From assembly GCA_016201065.1 (NCBI GenBank), contig JACQDL010000010.1, positions 1 through 37,703 of the forward strand: a stretch of DNA of 37,703 bases, written 5' to 3'. The translations under genes and the position numbers were made by a program. Positions 1 to 8,580 of this stretch are shown in pieces (within the stretch, counting starts at the first letter, position 1; every line of letters begins with the position of its first letter). The notes under the pieces are model-generated. The model did no database searches, was not told the DNA's origin, and saw only the letters and a list, made by a program, of their open reading frames with translations. The DNA comes from Actinomycetota bacterium (GTDB lineage: Bacteria > Actinomycetota > Actinomycetes > Mycobacteriales > JACQDL01).

Positions 1-130
1 CCTCAGGCGAGGGCAGGTGATCCGACGGAAGCACGAGAAGGCCCAGTGGCTCAGTTCAAACGAGAACGGCGGCGCAGCCGCCACGAGTACATCGGCTCAA
101 CCGCGCAAGCCTGACGGCTCCCAAGCACGC
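1..130. other. Left window edge, no supported gene
   Basis: No reading frame here shows recognisable protein features. The stretch lies beyond the truncated end of the antitoxin remnant (131-373, minus strand) and is probably part of the same deletion scar next to tRNA-Leu, or the edge of a gene cut off by the window. I see no repeat or hairpin worth naming. Confidence 0.4.
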
Positions 131-373
131 TCATATGCACTCGCGGGCCTGGGCCTCGGCCTCCTCCCGCAGCGCTGGCGGGAGCCGGAACGTCACCTGC
201 GGCGAGGTGCTGGCCCGCCCGGTCAGCGACGGCCGCCCACGTGAGGTATTGGCGTGCACGTCGGCGACGGCGGCATCGACGTACGGCTGGGTGATCCGCC
301 GACCCTTGCGGTCGCGGATCTCCTCGTGGTCGAGATCGACATCGGGCCCGGGTGCGAGCTCGTACCTGGGCTG
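131..373 (-). pseudogene. Ribbon-helix-helix antitoxin-like gene fragment
   Basis: The minus-strand frame reads YELAPGPDVDLDHEEI, then GRPSLTGR and SPQVTFRLPPALREEAEAQA. This is the layout of actinobacterial CopG-type ribbon-helix-helix antitoxins: an acidic leader, a GRPSL linker and then the beta strand and first helix of the DNA-binding fold. The start codon is missing because the frame runs straight out of the integrase fragment upstream. The 3' end is also cut: after EAQAREC I a stop appears before helix 2 is complete. No toxin gene is visible. It is a non-functional remnant broken at both ends, probably left when an element integrated at the adjacent tRNA decayed. Confidence 0.6.
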
Positions 374-380
374 CTTCCGT

Positions 381-647
381 GTGCCCGGCGGCGCTGCGCC
401 CGCCCCGGGCGTTGCGGCGGGCCACCACATGGGTCCGGACGTGCTCGACCAGCCGCTGCACGTCCGACGGGGTGGGTTCGTCCAGACGCCGGTCGCCCCA
501 CTGTTGGACGATCCGGTTCCAATACGACCCGTGCACCCGCCGTGTCCCCGCACCGACCCCTTCGGCGACGACGGGCACGTACGCGGCGAACGTCGGCACC
601 GCCCGCCGCGGCGCGGCCGAACCGAGCAGGGTGGTCACGACGACCAT
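381..647 (-). pseudogene. Tyrosine recombinase (phage-type integrase) N-terminal fragment
   Basis: From an ATG at 647 the minus strand encodes about 89 residues resembling the SAM-like core-binding domain of tyrosine recombinases. They include AAYVPVVAEGVGAG, YWNRIVQQWGDRRLDE and the helix ending in ARRNARGGRSAA. Similarity stops at about position 381, where another frame (the antitoxin remnant) takes over. The catalytic C-terminal domain (R..HxxR..Y) is absent from the window. The fragment lies about 100 bp from the 3' end of tRNA-Leu and on the same strand, the usual place for the integrase of a tRNA-targeted element. I read it as an attachment-site scar. Confidence 0.6.
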
Positions 648-747
648 CCCACGGGCATACGAGCACCCGTCGTGGGCGCGGGGAGCCGGTGGTCGAAGCT
701 GCTTGACCACCGGTACGTCAGATCAAGCAGGTGTGTTGGGTTTGTTG

Positions 748-832
748 TGTCCGAGGGGGGACTTGAACCCCCACGCCCGTTAAAGGGCACTAGCACCTCA
801 AGCTAGCGCGTCTGCCATTCCGCCACCCGGAC
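748..832 (-). tRNA. tRNA-Leu (anticodon GAG)
   Basis: The 85-nt minus-strand sequence folds as a class II tRNA. The acceptor arm GTCCGGG pairs with CTCGGAC (one G-T wobble) and the discriminator is A. The anticodon stem CTAGC/GCTAG encloses the loop TTGAGGT, giving anticodon GAG. There is a long variable arm (TGCCCTTTAACGGGCG) and a T arm GGGGG-TTCAAGT-CCCCC. The 3' CCA is not encoded. It reads CUC/CUU leucine codons. A promoter lies just upstream and integrase debris lies at its 3' side. Confidence 0.95.
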
Positions 833-863
833 CCGCGGCGTCGAACCACCGCTGCGGGTGGTC

Positions 864-892
864 ACTGTATCCGACCGGGCCGGGCCGCTCAA
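864..892 (-). promoter_or_regulatory. Sigma70-type promoter of tRNA-Leu
   Basis: Read on the minus strand, a -35 box TTGAGC (887-892) and a -10 box TACAGT (864-869) are separated by exactly 17 bp. This places transcription start about 25 nt before the mature tRNA. The same -35 hexamer and spacing recur before the T4SS-like operon at 24057. Confidence 0.6.
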
Positions 893-960
893 ACGAGCAA
901 CCCCAGACCAGCCGACCGGCCAGGCGTCGAAAACCTGGCGCTCACTGGTAGGAAGGTGAC

Positions 961-2283
961 GTGACCGACACTGCCAGCACCGGGCGGGTGACCGCCGAGG
1001 ACGAGGTCGTCGAGCTGTGCCGCGACATGATCCGGATCGACACCACCAACACCGGCGACACCCGGACCAGCGCGGGGGAGCGGAAGGCCGCGGAGTACGT
1101 CGCCACGAAGCTCGCCGAGGTCGGCCTGGAACCGACCCTGCTGGAGTCCGAACCGGGTCGGGCGAGCGTCGTCGCCCGGATTGCCGGTGCCGACCCCGGC
1201 CGGGGCGCGCTGCTGATCCACGGCCACCTCGACGTGGTACCGGCCGACCCGTCGGAGTGGTCGGTGCACCCCTTCGCCGGCGAGGAACGCGACGGCTACC
1301 TGTGGGGTCGCGGCGCGATCGACATGAAGGACATGGACGCGATGACCCTCGCGCTCGTCCGGCAGTGGATGCGCGAGGGGAGGCGGCCGCCCCGCGACAT
1401 CGTGCTCGCCTTCGTGGCGGACGAGGAGGCCGGCGGCGCGAAGGGTGCCCGGTGGCTGGTCGACCACCACCCGGTCCTCTTCGACGGGTGTACCGAAGCG
1501 ATCAGCGAGGTGGGCGGCTTCTCGGTCACCGTCGGTGACCTGCGGCTGTACCTGATCCAGACCGCCGAGAAGGGGCTGGCGTGGATGCGGCTGACGGCCG
1601 CCGCCCGCCCCGGCCACGGTTCGATGCTGCACGACGACAACGCCGTCGTCGCCCTCACCGCAGCCGTGACCAGGCTCGGCCAGCACCGCTTCCCGATCGT
1701 CGTCACCGACACCGTCCGGGCCTTCGTCGACGGACTGTCGGAGGTCCTCGGAGTTCCCCTGGACCCGGCCGACCCGCAGCTCGCCAGCCGCCTCGGCGCG
1801 GTCGCTCGCATGATCGGCGCCACCCTGCGCAACACGGCCAACCCGACGATGCTCGCGGCCGGATACAAGGCCAACGTCATCCCCGGCACCGCCGAGGCGG
1901 TCGTCGACGGTCGCTTCCTCCCCGGCCAGGAGGCGGAGTTCACCCGGCAGGTCGACGAGATCATCGGCCCGGACGTACGCCGGGAGTGGCTGGTGCACGA
2001 CCATGCCGTGGAGACCTCCTTCGACGGGCCGCTCGTCGAGGCGATGGCCGCCGCGCTGCGGGCCGAGGACCCGCAGGCCCGCCCGCTGCCGTACCTGATG
2101 AGCGGCGGCACCGACGCGAAGTCCTTCGCCCGGTTAGGCATCCGCTGCTTCGGGTTCTCGCCGCTGCTGCTCCCGCCCGACCTCGACTTCGCCGCGCTGT
2201 TCCACGGCATCGACGAGCGGGTGCCCACCGACGCGCTGCGGTTCGGGGTGCGGGTGCTCGATCGCCTGATCACCGCAAGCTGA
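961..2283 (+). CDS. M20 family metallopeptidase (ArgE/DapE/CPG2 type)
   Basis: A 440-residue zinc hydrolase of the M20 family, which cleaves amide bonds in N-acyl amino acids or peptides; the actual substrate cannot be told. Metal and catalytic motifs are in order: HGHLDVVP, GRGAIDMKD with the bridging Asp, DEEAGG with the catalytic Glu, SEVGG and GGTDAK. A dimerisation (lid) domain lies between the last two. The length fits the family. The GTG start at 961 is supported by AGGAAGG a few bases upstream. The gene stands alone, transcribed away from tRNA-Leu, and ends at a strong hairpin shared with the convergent DUF5703 gene. No signal peptide is visible, so it is probably cytoplasmic. Confidence 0.9.
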   Translation: MTDTASTGRVTAEDEVVELCRDMIRIDTTNTGDTRTSAGERKAAEYVATKLAEVGLEPTLLESEPGRASVVARIAGADPGRGALLIHGHLDVVPADPSEWSVHPFAGEERDGYLWGRGAIDMKDMDAMTLALVRQWMREGRRPPRDIVLAFVADEEAGGAKGARWLVDHHPVLFDGCTEAISEVGGFSVTVGDLRLYLIQTAEKGLAWMRLTAAARPGHGSMLHDDNAVVALTAAVTRLGQHRFPIVVTDTVRAFVDGLSEVLGVPLDPADPQLASRLGAVARMIGATLRNTANPTMLAAGYKANVIPGTAEAVVDGRFLPGQEAEFTRQVDEIIGPDVRREWLVHDHAVETSFDGPLVEAMAAALRAEDPQARPLPYLMSGGTDAKSFARLGIRCFGFSPLLLPPDLDFAALFHGIDERVPTDALRFGVRVLDRLITAS

Positions 2284-2317
2284 CCGGATCGGGGGCGGTT
2301 GCTGGCACGCCAGGATC

Positions 2318-2339
2318 GGCCACGCTGGTCAGCGTGGCC
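2318..2339. terminator. Perfect hairpin between convergent genes
   Basis: GGCCACGCT and AGCGTGGCC form a perfect 9-bp stem around a GGTC loop. It lies 35 bp after the M20 stop and 14 bp after the DUF5703 stop on the other strand. There is no T tract, as is common for actinobacterial terminators. It is placed to act in both directions. Confidence 0.6.
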
Positions 2340-2352
2340 ACCTGGCCGCCGG

Positions 2353-2559
2353 TCAGGACGGCGGGCCAGGGAGCCGGTGCGTGGACCGCTCGCGCCGCAG
2401 CCACACCCGCCGGGTGCCGTCCGCGTGCAACCAGACCTTTGCCAGCTCCCAGCCGCCGTACTCGGCGTGCAAGGTGAGCTGCACCGCTGCGGTCCGCCGG
2501 TCCGTATCGGACGGGATCCGCAGCGGTGCGTACTCCCACTCGGCATCTGCCGGGTCCAT
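2353..2559 (-). CDS. DUF5703 family small protein
   Basis: A 68-residue soluble protein matching the short DUF5703 family of actinobacteria. An N-terminal strand (WEYAPLRIP) is followed by AVQLTLHAEYGGWELAKVWLHADGTRRVWLRR, in two strands with the conserved H-EYG-WEL pattern. No function is known for the family. The ATG at 2559 has no ribosome binding site; a CATACT hexamer lies 7 nt upstream, which suggests leaderless translation. It runs in the same direction as the RecD2-like gene, 86 bp downstream of it, and converges with the M20 gene. Confidence 0.75.
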   Translation of the reverse strand: MDPADAEWEYAPLRIPSDTDRRTAAVQLTLHAEYGGWELAKVWLHADGTRRVWLRRERSTHRLPGPPS

Positions 2560-2566
2560 GCCCCGG

Positions 2567-2572
2567 AGTATG
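2567..2572 (-). promoter_or_regulatory. Putative -10 box, leaderless DUF5703 gene
   Basis: CATACT on the minus strand lies 7 nt before the ATG, so transcription would begin at or next to the start codon. No ribosome binding site is present. Confidence 0.4.
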
Positions 2573-2645
2573 CCCGTTTGGCGTTGTCCCGTCTTCCGTT
2601 GCCGGGCCGTTCACCCCGACTACACCGGGGTTGCCACGGCGGCGG

Positions 2646-4595
2646 TCAGACCTCGGGTCGGTCGCCGGCAGCCGCAAACTCCTCCGCGAGCAGCGTCCGC
2701 AGCCGGCTCCGCCGCGGCCGGGCACCGATCTCGCGGACCGCCCGGGCCAGCGCCGGGCCGGCGGCGTGCACGATCGACAGGTGCCGCTGGGCACGGGTCA
2801 ACGCCGTGTAGACCAGCGGGCGCGACAGCATCCCACCCGCCTCGGCCGGGAGCACCGCCACCACCGCCGGCCACTCCGAGCCCTGCGCCCGGTGCACGGT
2901 CACCGCCCAGCCGTGCCGGAGGTCCGCCAGCGCCTTGCCGGTCACCTCCGCCGGTCCGCTGGCGAACTCCACGGTGACCGTCCGGTCGGCCGCCCGGCTC
3001 ACCACCCCGATCTCTCCGTTGGCGAACCCCACCGGCTCGGCGTCGAGATGGTTCGCGACCGCCACCACCCGGTCACCCGGGTCGAACCCGGAAACCGTGC
3101 CCGAGCCGGGGTTCAGCCGCGCCTTCAACGCCCTGTTCAGCTCGATCGTGCCGGCCGGGCCCCGGTGCACCGGGGTCACCACCTGCACATGGTCCGCGGG
3201 CACCCCCAACGCCCGCGGGATCGAGTCGGTGACGAGCTGCGCCACCCGGTGGGCCGCCTGTGCCGAGGAACCCGCGGGGACGACGACGACCTCCCGGTCC
3301 GCGGAGTCCACCGCGGGCAGCGTCCCGGACCGCACCCCGGTCGCGAGCCTGGCGATCGCACCCCCCTCCGCCTGCCGGTACAGCGTGGTCAGCTCGGTGA
3401 CCGGCACCACCCCGGACTCGACCAGGTCCGCGAGCACCCGCCCGGGACCGATCGACGGTAGCTGCGCCGGGTCACCGACCAGCAGCACATGCGTGCCGTC
3501 CGCGCACGCCTCCAGCAGCGCGGCGGCGAGCTCGGCGTCGAGCATCGACACCTCGTCGATCACCACCACGTCCGCCTCCAGCGGGTCGGCCTCACCGTGC
3601 CGGAACCCGCCGGTCATGCCCTGCGCGCCGAGCAGGCGGTGGATCGTGCTGGCCGGCGAGTCGGTCAGCTCCTCCAGCCGCTTGGCCGCCCGCCCGGTCG
3701 GTGCGGCCAGCGCGACCGCCTTGCCGTGCCGCTCGGCCAGCCGGACGACGGTGGCGACGGTGCGGCTCTTGCCGGTGCCCGGGCCACCGGTGAGCACTGA
3801 CACACCGTGCCGGAGGACCGCCGTGACCGCGCTCCGCTGGACGTCATCCAGCCGGACGTCATCCAGCTCGGCGTCGCCCAGCTCGGTGTCGCCCGGCTCG
3901 CCCGCACCGCGTCGGGTCCGCCGACCCGTGGTCGACGGCGCCAGCGGGCGGGCGGTGGCCACCAGCCGGCTGACCGCCTCCGCGATGCCGGCCTCCGCCA
4001 TCGCGTACCGGTCCAGGGTCAGCAACCCGTCCTCGACCGCGAGCACCGCGCCGGTCTCCTCCGCGGCGGCGACCGCCGTGCCCGGATCGGCGATCCCGTC
4101 CGCCACCAGCGCCGCGTGCACCTGGTCGACCGGCCAGGCGGTGTGGCCGTCCCGCGCCGCCCGGACCAGCGCCCGCGCGACGAGTGCGCGACCGCGCCGC
4201 GGATCGTCCCGGCCGACCCCCGGCAGCACCGCCACCGCGAGCCGGTCGGCCTCCACCACCCGCACGTCGGGCAGCTCCAGCAGCCGCCACGGGTCGTCGC
4301 GGAGCACCCCGGCGGCCCCGGCACCGAGCACCTCGACGGCACGGCCGGCGGTCCGCGCCGGCAACCCGACCGGCACGACCAGCTCGGCGATGTCGTAGAC
4401 CGGCAACGCCCCGATCCAGCCGGACAGCAGCCGCTCGGCACGCGAGGCACCCACCTTGGGCAGGTTGCGCAGCTTCTCCACGGTGACATCCGCCGGCCCG
4501 GTGATCCCCGCATCGAGGAGCTGACCGGCGAGCAGCGGACCGACCCCCGGCCACAGCCCAGCCGCGCAGAACTCGGTGAACGCCGACCCCGACAT
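2646..4595 (-). CDS. RecD2-like 5'-3' DNA helicase (SF1B)
   Basis: A 649-residue superfamily 1B helicase. A helix-hairpin-helix region at the N-terminus (LPKVGASRAERLLSGW) resembles RecD2 rather than the RecBCD subunit RecD. Helicase motifs follow: Walker A GGPGTGKS, motif II VVIDEVSMLD, motif III LVGDPAQLPSIGPG, motif IV TTLYRQAEGG, and motif VI VYTALTRAQRHLSIV with its arginine finger. RecD2 enzymes unwind DNA 5' to 3' and are linked to repair and replication fork processing. The protein is somewhat shorter than typical RecD2 proteins. The frame stays open far upstream, but the ATG at 4595 is chosen because the protein fold begins there and a TAGGCT -10 box lies 8 nt before it. No recB or recC is present. 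Confidence 0.88.
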   Translation of the reverse strand: MSGSAFTEFCAAGLWPGVGPLLAGQLLDAGITGPADVTVEKLRNLPKVGASRAERLLSGWIGALPVYDIAELVVPVGLPARTAGRAVEVLGAGAAGVLRDDPWRLLELPDVRVVEADRLAVAVLPGVGRDDPRRGRALVARALVRAARDGHTAWPVDQVHAALVADGIADPGTAVAAAEETGAVLAVEDGLLTLDRYAMAEAGIAEAVSRLVATARPLAPSTTGRRTRRGAGEPGDTELGDAELDDVRLDDVQRSAVTAVLRHGVSVLTGGPGTGKSRTVATVVRLAERHGKAVALAAPTGRAAKRLEELTDSPASTIHRLLGAQGMTGGFRHGEADPLEADVVVIDEVSMLDAELAAALLEACADGTHVLLVGDPAQLPSIGPGRVLADLVESGVVPVTELTTLYRQAEGGAIARLATGVRSGTLPAVDSADREVVVVPAGSSAQAAHRVAQLVTDSIPRALGVPADHVQVVTPVHRGPAGTIELNRALKARLNPGSGTVSGFDPGDRVVAVANHLDAEPVGFANGEIGVVSRAADRTVTVEFASGPAEVTGKALADLRHGWAVTVHRAQGSEWPAVVAVLPAEAGGMLSRPLVYTALTRAQRHLSIVHAAGPALARAVREIGARPRRSRLRTLLAEEFAAAGDRPEV

Positions 4596-4603
4596 GGCCC
4601 AGG

Positions 4604-4609
4604 AGCCTA
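4604..4609 (-). promoter_or_regulatory. Putative -10 box, leaderless recD2-like gene
   Basis: TAGGCT on the minus strand lies 8 nt before the ATG at 4595, with no ribosome binding site between. It fits the TANNNT leaderless pattern seen at other genes here. Confidence 0.5.
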
Positions 4610-4724
4610 GGGCATCCGCCCGCACCGGAGGGCTGTTCGGAGGAGGCGTGGACGGCCGGACGATGGCCCCGCCGGACTGTTTCCGGCGTGTTTTCGTGAT
4701 CTCTGGCGACGTGATCGCACCCGC

Positions 4725-4732
4725 CATACTGT
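4725..4732 (+). promoter_or_regulatory. Possible promoter of the molybdenum hydroxylase operon
   Basis: In the 192-bp divergent region between the helicase and coxS-like genes, CATACTGT (4725-4732) contains a TACTGT -10 candidate. Start would fall about 50 nt before the ATG at 4788, leaving room for the good AGGAGGG ribosome binding site (4777-4783). The -35 region is not convincing. No operator or riboswitch could be recognised. Confidence 0.35.
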
Positions 4733-4787
4733 GAGCGCAGTCACCGCGCATCGCCGCGGCCAGACCGTCCACCCCACAGGAGGGTCC

Positions 4788-5264
4788 ATGGCACGGATCG
4801 ACGTCACTGTGGACGGAGTGCGCTACACCGACGAGGTCGAGCCGCGCACCCTGCTCGTCCACTACCTGCGAGAACGACTCGGCAAGGTCGGCACACCGAT
4901 CGGCTGCGACACCTCCAGCTGCGGCGCGTGCACAGTTCACCTGGACGGGATCAGCGTGAAGAGCTGCACCGTGCTCGCGGTGCAGGCCGACGGCGGCCAG
5001 ATCACGACGATCGAGGGGCTGGCCCCCAACGGCGAGCTGCACCGGATGCAGCAGGCGTTCCACGACAACCACGCCCTGCAGTGCGGGTACTGCACCCCTG
5101 GGATGATCATGGCGGCGGTCGACCTGCTGCGCACCAACCCCGACCCGACCAACCAGGAGATCCGGGACGGGCTGGAGGGCAACCTGTGCCGGTGCACCGG
5201 CTACCAGAACATCGTGCGGGCCGTGCGTGCGGCGGCCGCAACGCCGACGGGGGTGACCGGATGA
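4788..5264 (+). CDS. Molybdenum hydroxylase [2Fe-2S] small subunit (CoxS-like)
   Basis: A 158-residue iron-sulfur subunit that passes electrons from the molybdenum site to FAD. The N-terminal ferredoxin-like domain has cysteines 40, 45, 48 and 60 ([10 protein letters not shown]...C). The C-terminal four-helix domain has cysteines 99, 102, 134 and 136 (CGYC and CRC). All eight ligands for two [2Fe-2S] clusters are present and the length is typical. The ATG at 4788 follows AGGAGGG at a good distance. It is the first gene of an operon in which every later junction overlaps or nearly touches; its stop overlaps the next start (ATGA). Confidence 0.93.
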   Translation: MARIDVTVDGVRYTDEVEPRTLLVHYLRERLGKVGTPIGCDTSSCGACTVHLDGISVKSCTVLAVQADGGQITTIEGLAPNGELHRMQQAFHDNHALQCGYCTPGMIMAAVDLLRTNPDPTNQEIRDGLEGNLCRCTGYQNIVRAVRAAAATPTGVTG

Positions 5265-7696
5265 CCCAGACCGTGCCAACGGAGTCCGCGAACGGCACCC
5301 GCGAGATCGGCAGGGCGCGCCGCCGCAAGGAGGACGCCCGGCTGGTCACCGGCCGCACCAGGTGGACCGACAACATCACCCTGCCGGGCATGCTCCACCT
5401 CGCGTTCGTCCGCAGCCCGATCGCGCACGCCCGGATCACCCGGATCGACACCAGCCCGGCCGCGGGCATGCCCGGCGTGGTCGGTGTGTTCACCGCCGCC
5501 GACCTCGGCGCCGAGGGGATCGGCCTGCCGTGCGCCTGGCAGGTCACCCCGGACATGAAGGCACCGCAACGCCCCCCGCTGGCCTCCCAGACGGTGCATT
5601 TCGCCGGCGAGGGGGTGGCCGTCGTCGCGGCCCGCACCGCCGCCGAGGCCCGGGACGCCGCCGACACGGTCGAGGTCGACTACGACCCGCTGGAGCCGGT
5701 CCTCGACATGGAGGCCGCGCTCGCCGACGGAGCCAACCTGGTCCACCCCGAGCTGGAGACCAACCGCAACGCGCTGTGGGTCTTCGACTCCGCCGGAGCC
5801 GGCAGCGGCGGCAACGTCGACCACGCGATCACGGCGGCCGAGGCCGACCCCGACTCGGTGGTGATCCACCGCCGGTTCCGCCAGCAGCGGCTCGTGCCGG
5901 CCTTCATGGAGCCCCGCTCCACCGTCGTCGACCCGACCGGTGAGCAGCTGACCATGTGGTCGGCGACCCAGGTGCCGCACATCCTCAAGACGATGACCGC
6001 CCTGTCCCTCGGCATCCCCGAGCACAAGCTCCGGGTGATCGCACCGGACGTCGGCGGCGGCTTCGGCGGCAAGCTCGCGGTGGCCCCCGAGGAGATCGTC
6101 ACCCTCCTGGTGGCCCGCAAGCTCGGCAAGCCGGTGAAGTGGACCGAGACCCGCTCGGAGTGCATGCTCACCGCGCACCACGGCCGGGACCAGATCCAGG
6201 ACCTCACCCTCACCGCCGGCCGGGACGGCACCGTCACCGGCCTGAAGGTGGACCTGCTCGCCGACATGGGTGCCTACCTCGGTCTGGTGACCCCGGGCGT
6301 GCCGCTGCTCGGCGCGTTCATGTTCAACGCGATCTACAAGTTCCCGGCCTACCGCTTCTCCTGCACGAACGTCTTCACCACCAAGACCCTCACCGACGCC
6401 TACCGGGGCGCCGGCCGACCCGAGGCGACCTTCGCGATCGAACGGATGATGGACGAGCTGGCCGCCGAGCTCGGCATGGACCCGATGGACGTGCGGAAGA
6501 AGAACTGGATCCGGCACGAGGAGTTCCCGTTCACCACCGTCGCGACGCTGGTCTACGACTCGGGCAACTACGAGGCCGCCACCGCACGCGCCGAGGAGCT
6601 CTTCGACTACCCCGCGCTCCGCCGCGAGCAGGCCGAACGCCGCCGCTCCGGTGACCCGGTCCAGCTCGGCATCGGGATCTCCACCTACACCGAGATGTGC
6701 GGGCTGGCCCCATCCCGGGTGCTCGGCGCACTGGCGTACGGCGCCGGCGGCTGGGAGCACGCCAGCATCCGGATGCTGCCCACCGGCAAGGTCGAGGTGG
6801 TCACCGGCAGCTCACCGCACGGCCAGGGGCACGAGACCGCGTGGAGCCAGATCCTCGCCGACCAGCTCGGGGTGCCGTTCGAGGACATCGAGGTGCTGCA
6901 CGGCGACACCCAGGTCTCGCACAAGGGGTTGGACACCTACGGTTCCCGTTCCCTGTCGGTCGGCGCGATCGCCATGGTCAAGGCCGCCGACAAGGTGATC
7001 GAGAAGGCCCGCCGGATCGCGGCGCACCTGCTGGAGGCGGCCGAGGGCGACATCGAGTTCCACGCCGGCACCTTCTCGGTGAAGGGCTCACCCGACGCCA
7101 GGACCACCATCCAGGAGATCGCCCTGGCGGTGTTCGCGGCACACGACTACCCCGAGGGGATCGAGCCGTCCCTGGACTCCGACGCCACCTTCGACCCGGA
7201 GAACTTCTCCTTCCCGCACGGCACCCACCTCTGCGCGACCGAGGTGGACACCGAGACCGGAGCGGTCCGGCTGCGCTCCTACGTCGCCGTCGACGACGTC
7301 GGCAACGTGGTCAACCCGCTCATCGTCGAGGGGCAGGTGCACGGCGGCCTGGCCCAGGGCATCGCCCAGGCCCTGTACGAGGAGGCGATCTACGACAGCG
7401 ACGGGAACCTGGTGACCGGCACCCTGGTGGACTACCTGCTGCCGGCCGCCCCTGACCTGCCCGACTTCACCACCGAGCGGACCACCACCCCGGCCACCAG
7501 CAACCCGCTGGGCGTCAAGGGCGTCGGGGAGGCCGGTGCGATCGCCTCCACACCGGCCGTGGTCAACGCGATCCTCGACGCGGTCCGGCACCTCGGGGTG
7601 ATCGACATCCCGATGCCATGCAGCCCGGAGCGGGTGTGGCGGGCCCTGCGCACCGCCCGCGGCGGCACGGCCCACACGGCAGGAGGCCCGGCGTGA
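5261..7696 (+). CDS. Form II molybdenum hydroxylase large subunit (CoxL-like)
   Basis: An 811-residue catalytic subunit of the xanthine oxidase/CO dehydrogenase family, binding the molybdenum cofactor. Visible motifs are [10 protein letters not shown], the active-site loop AYRGAGR at 380-386, GQGHETAW, and VKGVGEAGA with the conserved catalytic Glu at 757. The loop AYRGAGR defines form II. Form I CO dehydrogenases, which clearly oxidise CO, have AYxCSFR with a cysteine that binds copper. The substrate is therefore uncertain: an aldehyde, a heterocycle or another carbonyl compound is as likely as CO. No signal peptide is seen, so it is cytoplasmic and probably held at the membrane by the CoxG-like protein. 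Confidence 0.93.
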   Translation: MTQTVPTESANGTREIGRARRRKEDARLVTGRTRWTDNITLPGMLHLAFVRSPIAHARITRIDTSPAAGMPGVVGVFTAADLGAEGIGLPCAWQVTPDMKAPQRPPLASQTVHFAGEGVAVVAARTAAEARDAADTVEVDYDPLEPVLDMEAALADGANLVHPELETNRNALWVFDSAGAGSGGNVDHAITAAEADPDSVVIHRRFRQQRLVPAFMEPRSTVVDPTGEQLTMWSATQVPHILKTMTALSLGIPEHKLRVIAPDVGGGFGGKLAVAPEEIVTLLVARKLGKPVKWTETRSECMLTAHHGRDQIQDLTLTAGRDGTVTGLKVDLLADMGAYLGLVTPGVPLLGAFMFNAIYKFPAYRFSCTNVFTTKTLTDAYRGAGRPEATFAIERMMDELAAELGMDPMDVRKKNWIRHEEFPFTTVATLVYDSGNYEAATARAEELFDYPALRREQAERRRSGDPVQLGIGISTYTEMCGLAPSRVLGALAYGAGGWEHASIRMLPTGKVEVVTGSSPHGQGHETAWSQILADQLGVPFEDIEVLHGDTQVSHKGLDTYGSRSLSVGAIAMVKAADKVIEKARRIAAHLLEAAEGDIEFHAGTFSVKGSPDARTTIQEIALAVFAAHDYPEGIEPSLDSDATFDPENFSFPHGTHLCATEVDTETGAVRLRSYVAVDDVGNVVNPLIVEGQVHGGLAQGIAQALYEEAIYDSDGNLVTGTLVDYLLPAAPDLPDFTTERTTTPATSNPLGVKGVGEAGAIASTPAVVNAILDAVRHLGVIDIPMPCSPERVWRALRTARGGTAHTAGGPA

Positions 7697-8580
7697 TCCC
7701 CGCACCCTTCGACTACCTCCGGCCCGCCACCCGGGCGGAGGCCATCGCGGCGCTACGCGACCGCGGCGAGGACGCCAAGGTCCTCGCCGGCGGGCAGAGC
7801 CTCATCCCGCTGCTCCGGCTCCGGCTGGCGGCACCCACAGCGCTGGTGGACATCAGCCGGATCGAGGGGTTGCGCGGCGTCCACCGTGCCGGCGACACCC
7901 TGGTGATCGGCGCGGCGACGTCGCACGACGAGGTGCTGCGGCACCCGCTGGTCACCGAGCACTGCCCGCTGCTCGCCCAGGCCGTCGGCACCGTCGCCGA
8001 CCCGGCGGTGCGGCACCGCGGCACCCTCGGCGGGGCGCTGGCGCACGCCGACCCGGCTGGGGACCTGCCGGCGGTGGCGGTGGCCCTTGAGGCGCAGCTC
8101 GTCCTCGCCGGCCCGGCCGGCGAGCGGACCGTCCCCGCCGGCGAGTTCTTCGTCGACTACCTGGAGACCGTGCTGCAGCAGGACGAGCTGCTCACCGAGA
8201 TCCGGGTGCCGGTGCCCGGCACCGGCTGGGGCACCCACTATGAGAAGTTCCACCGGGTCGCCCAGGCGTGGGCCATCGTCGGCGTCGCGGCCCTAATCCG
8301 CCGGGACGGCGACACCATCACCGACGCCCGGATCGGGCTGACCAACATGGGCCCGACACCGGTCCGGGCCCGCGCCGTCGAGCAGGCCCTCCTCGGCACC
8401 TCGGTGCACAACGGTGGGATCGCCGCCGCGGCGGAGTACGCCGCCGAGGGCACCGCACCCACCGGTGACCTGGCCGCCCAACCGGACTACCGGCGGCACC
8501 TGGCGCGGGTGCTGACCCGGCGGGCCGTCGAGCGGGCCGCCGGCACGCGGGGCACGGCCGAGCCGGTCACCGCCGGGTGA
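7693..8580 (+). CDS. Molybdenum hydroxylase FAD subunit (CoxM-like)
   Basis: A 295-residue FAD-binding subunit accepting electrons from the small subunit. The family motifs are AGGQS (32-36, LAGGQSLIPLL) and TLGGALAHADPAGD (111-124), which wrap the FAD pyrophosphate. The C-terminal CO_deh_flav_C region begins near FHRVAQAWAIV. The GTG start at 7693 overlaps the large-subunit stop (GTGA), and an AGGAGG lies just upstream within that gene. Gene order small-large-medium differs from the medium-small-large order of the Oligotropha cox cluster. The product completes the S-L-M core enzyme. Confidence 0.92.
   Translation: MIPAPFDYLRPATRAEAIAALRDRGEDAKVLAGGQSLIPLLRLRLAAPTALVDISRIEGLRGVHRAGDTLVIGAATSHDEVLRHPLVTEHCPLLAQAVGTVADPAVRHRGTLGGALAHADPAGDLPAVAVALEAQLVLAGPAGERTVPAGEFFVDYLETVLQQDELLTEIRVPVPGTGWGTHYEKFHRVAQAWAIVGVAALIRRDGDTITDARIGLTNMGPTPVRARAVEQALLGTSVHNGGIAAAAEYAAEGTAPTGDLAAQPDYRRHLARVLTRRAVERAAGTRGTAEPVTAG

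Noticed and set aside
51-710. A complete integrase gene beside tRNA-Leu
   Set aside because: Only the N-terminal core-binding region is present; there is no catalytic domain with the R-HxxR-Y residues.
4596-5279. Upstream extension of the RecD2-like frame to 5279
   Set aside because: The extension runs antisense through the CoxS-like gene and has no helicase similarity; ATG 4595 has a -10 box and begins the helix-hairpin-helix region.
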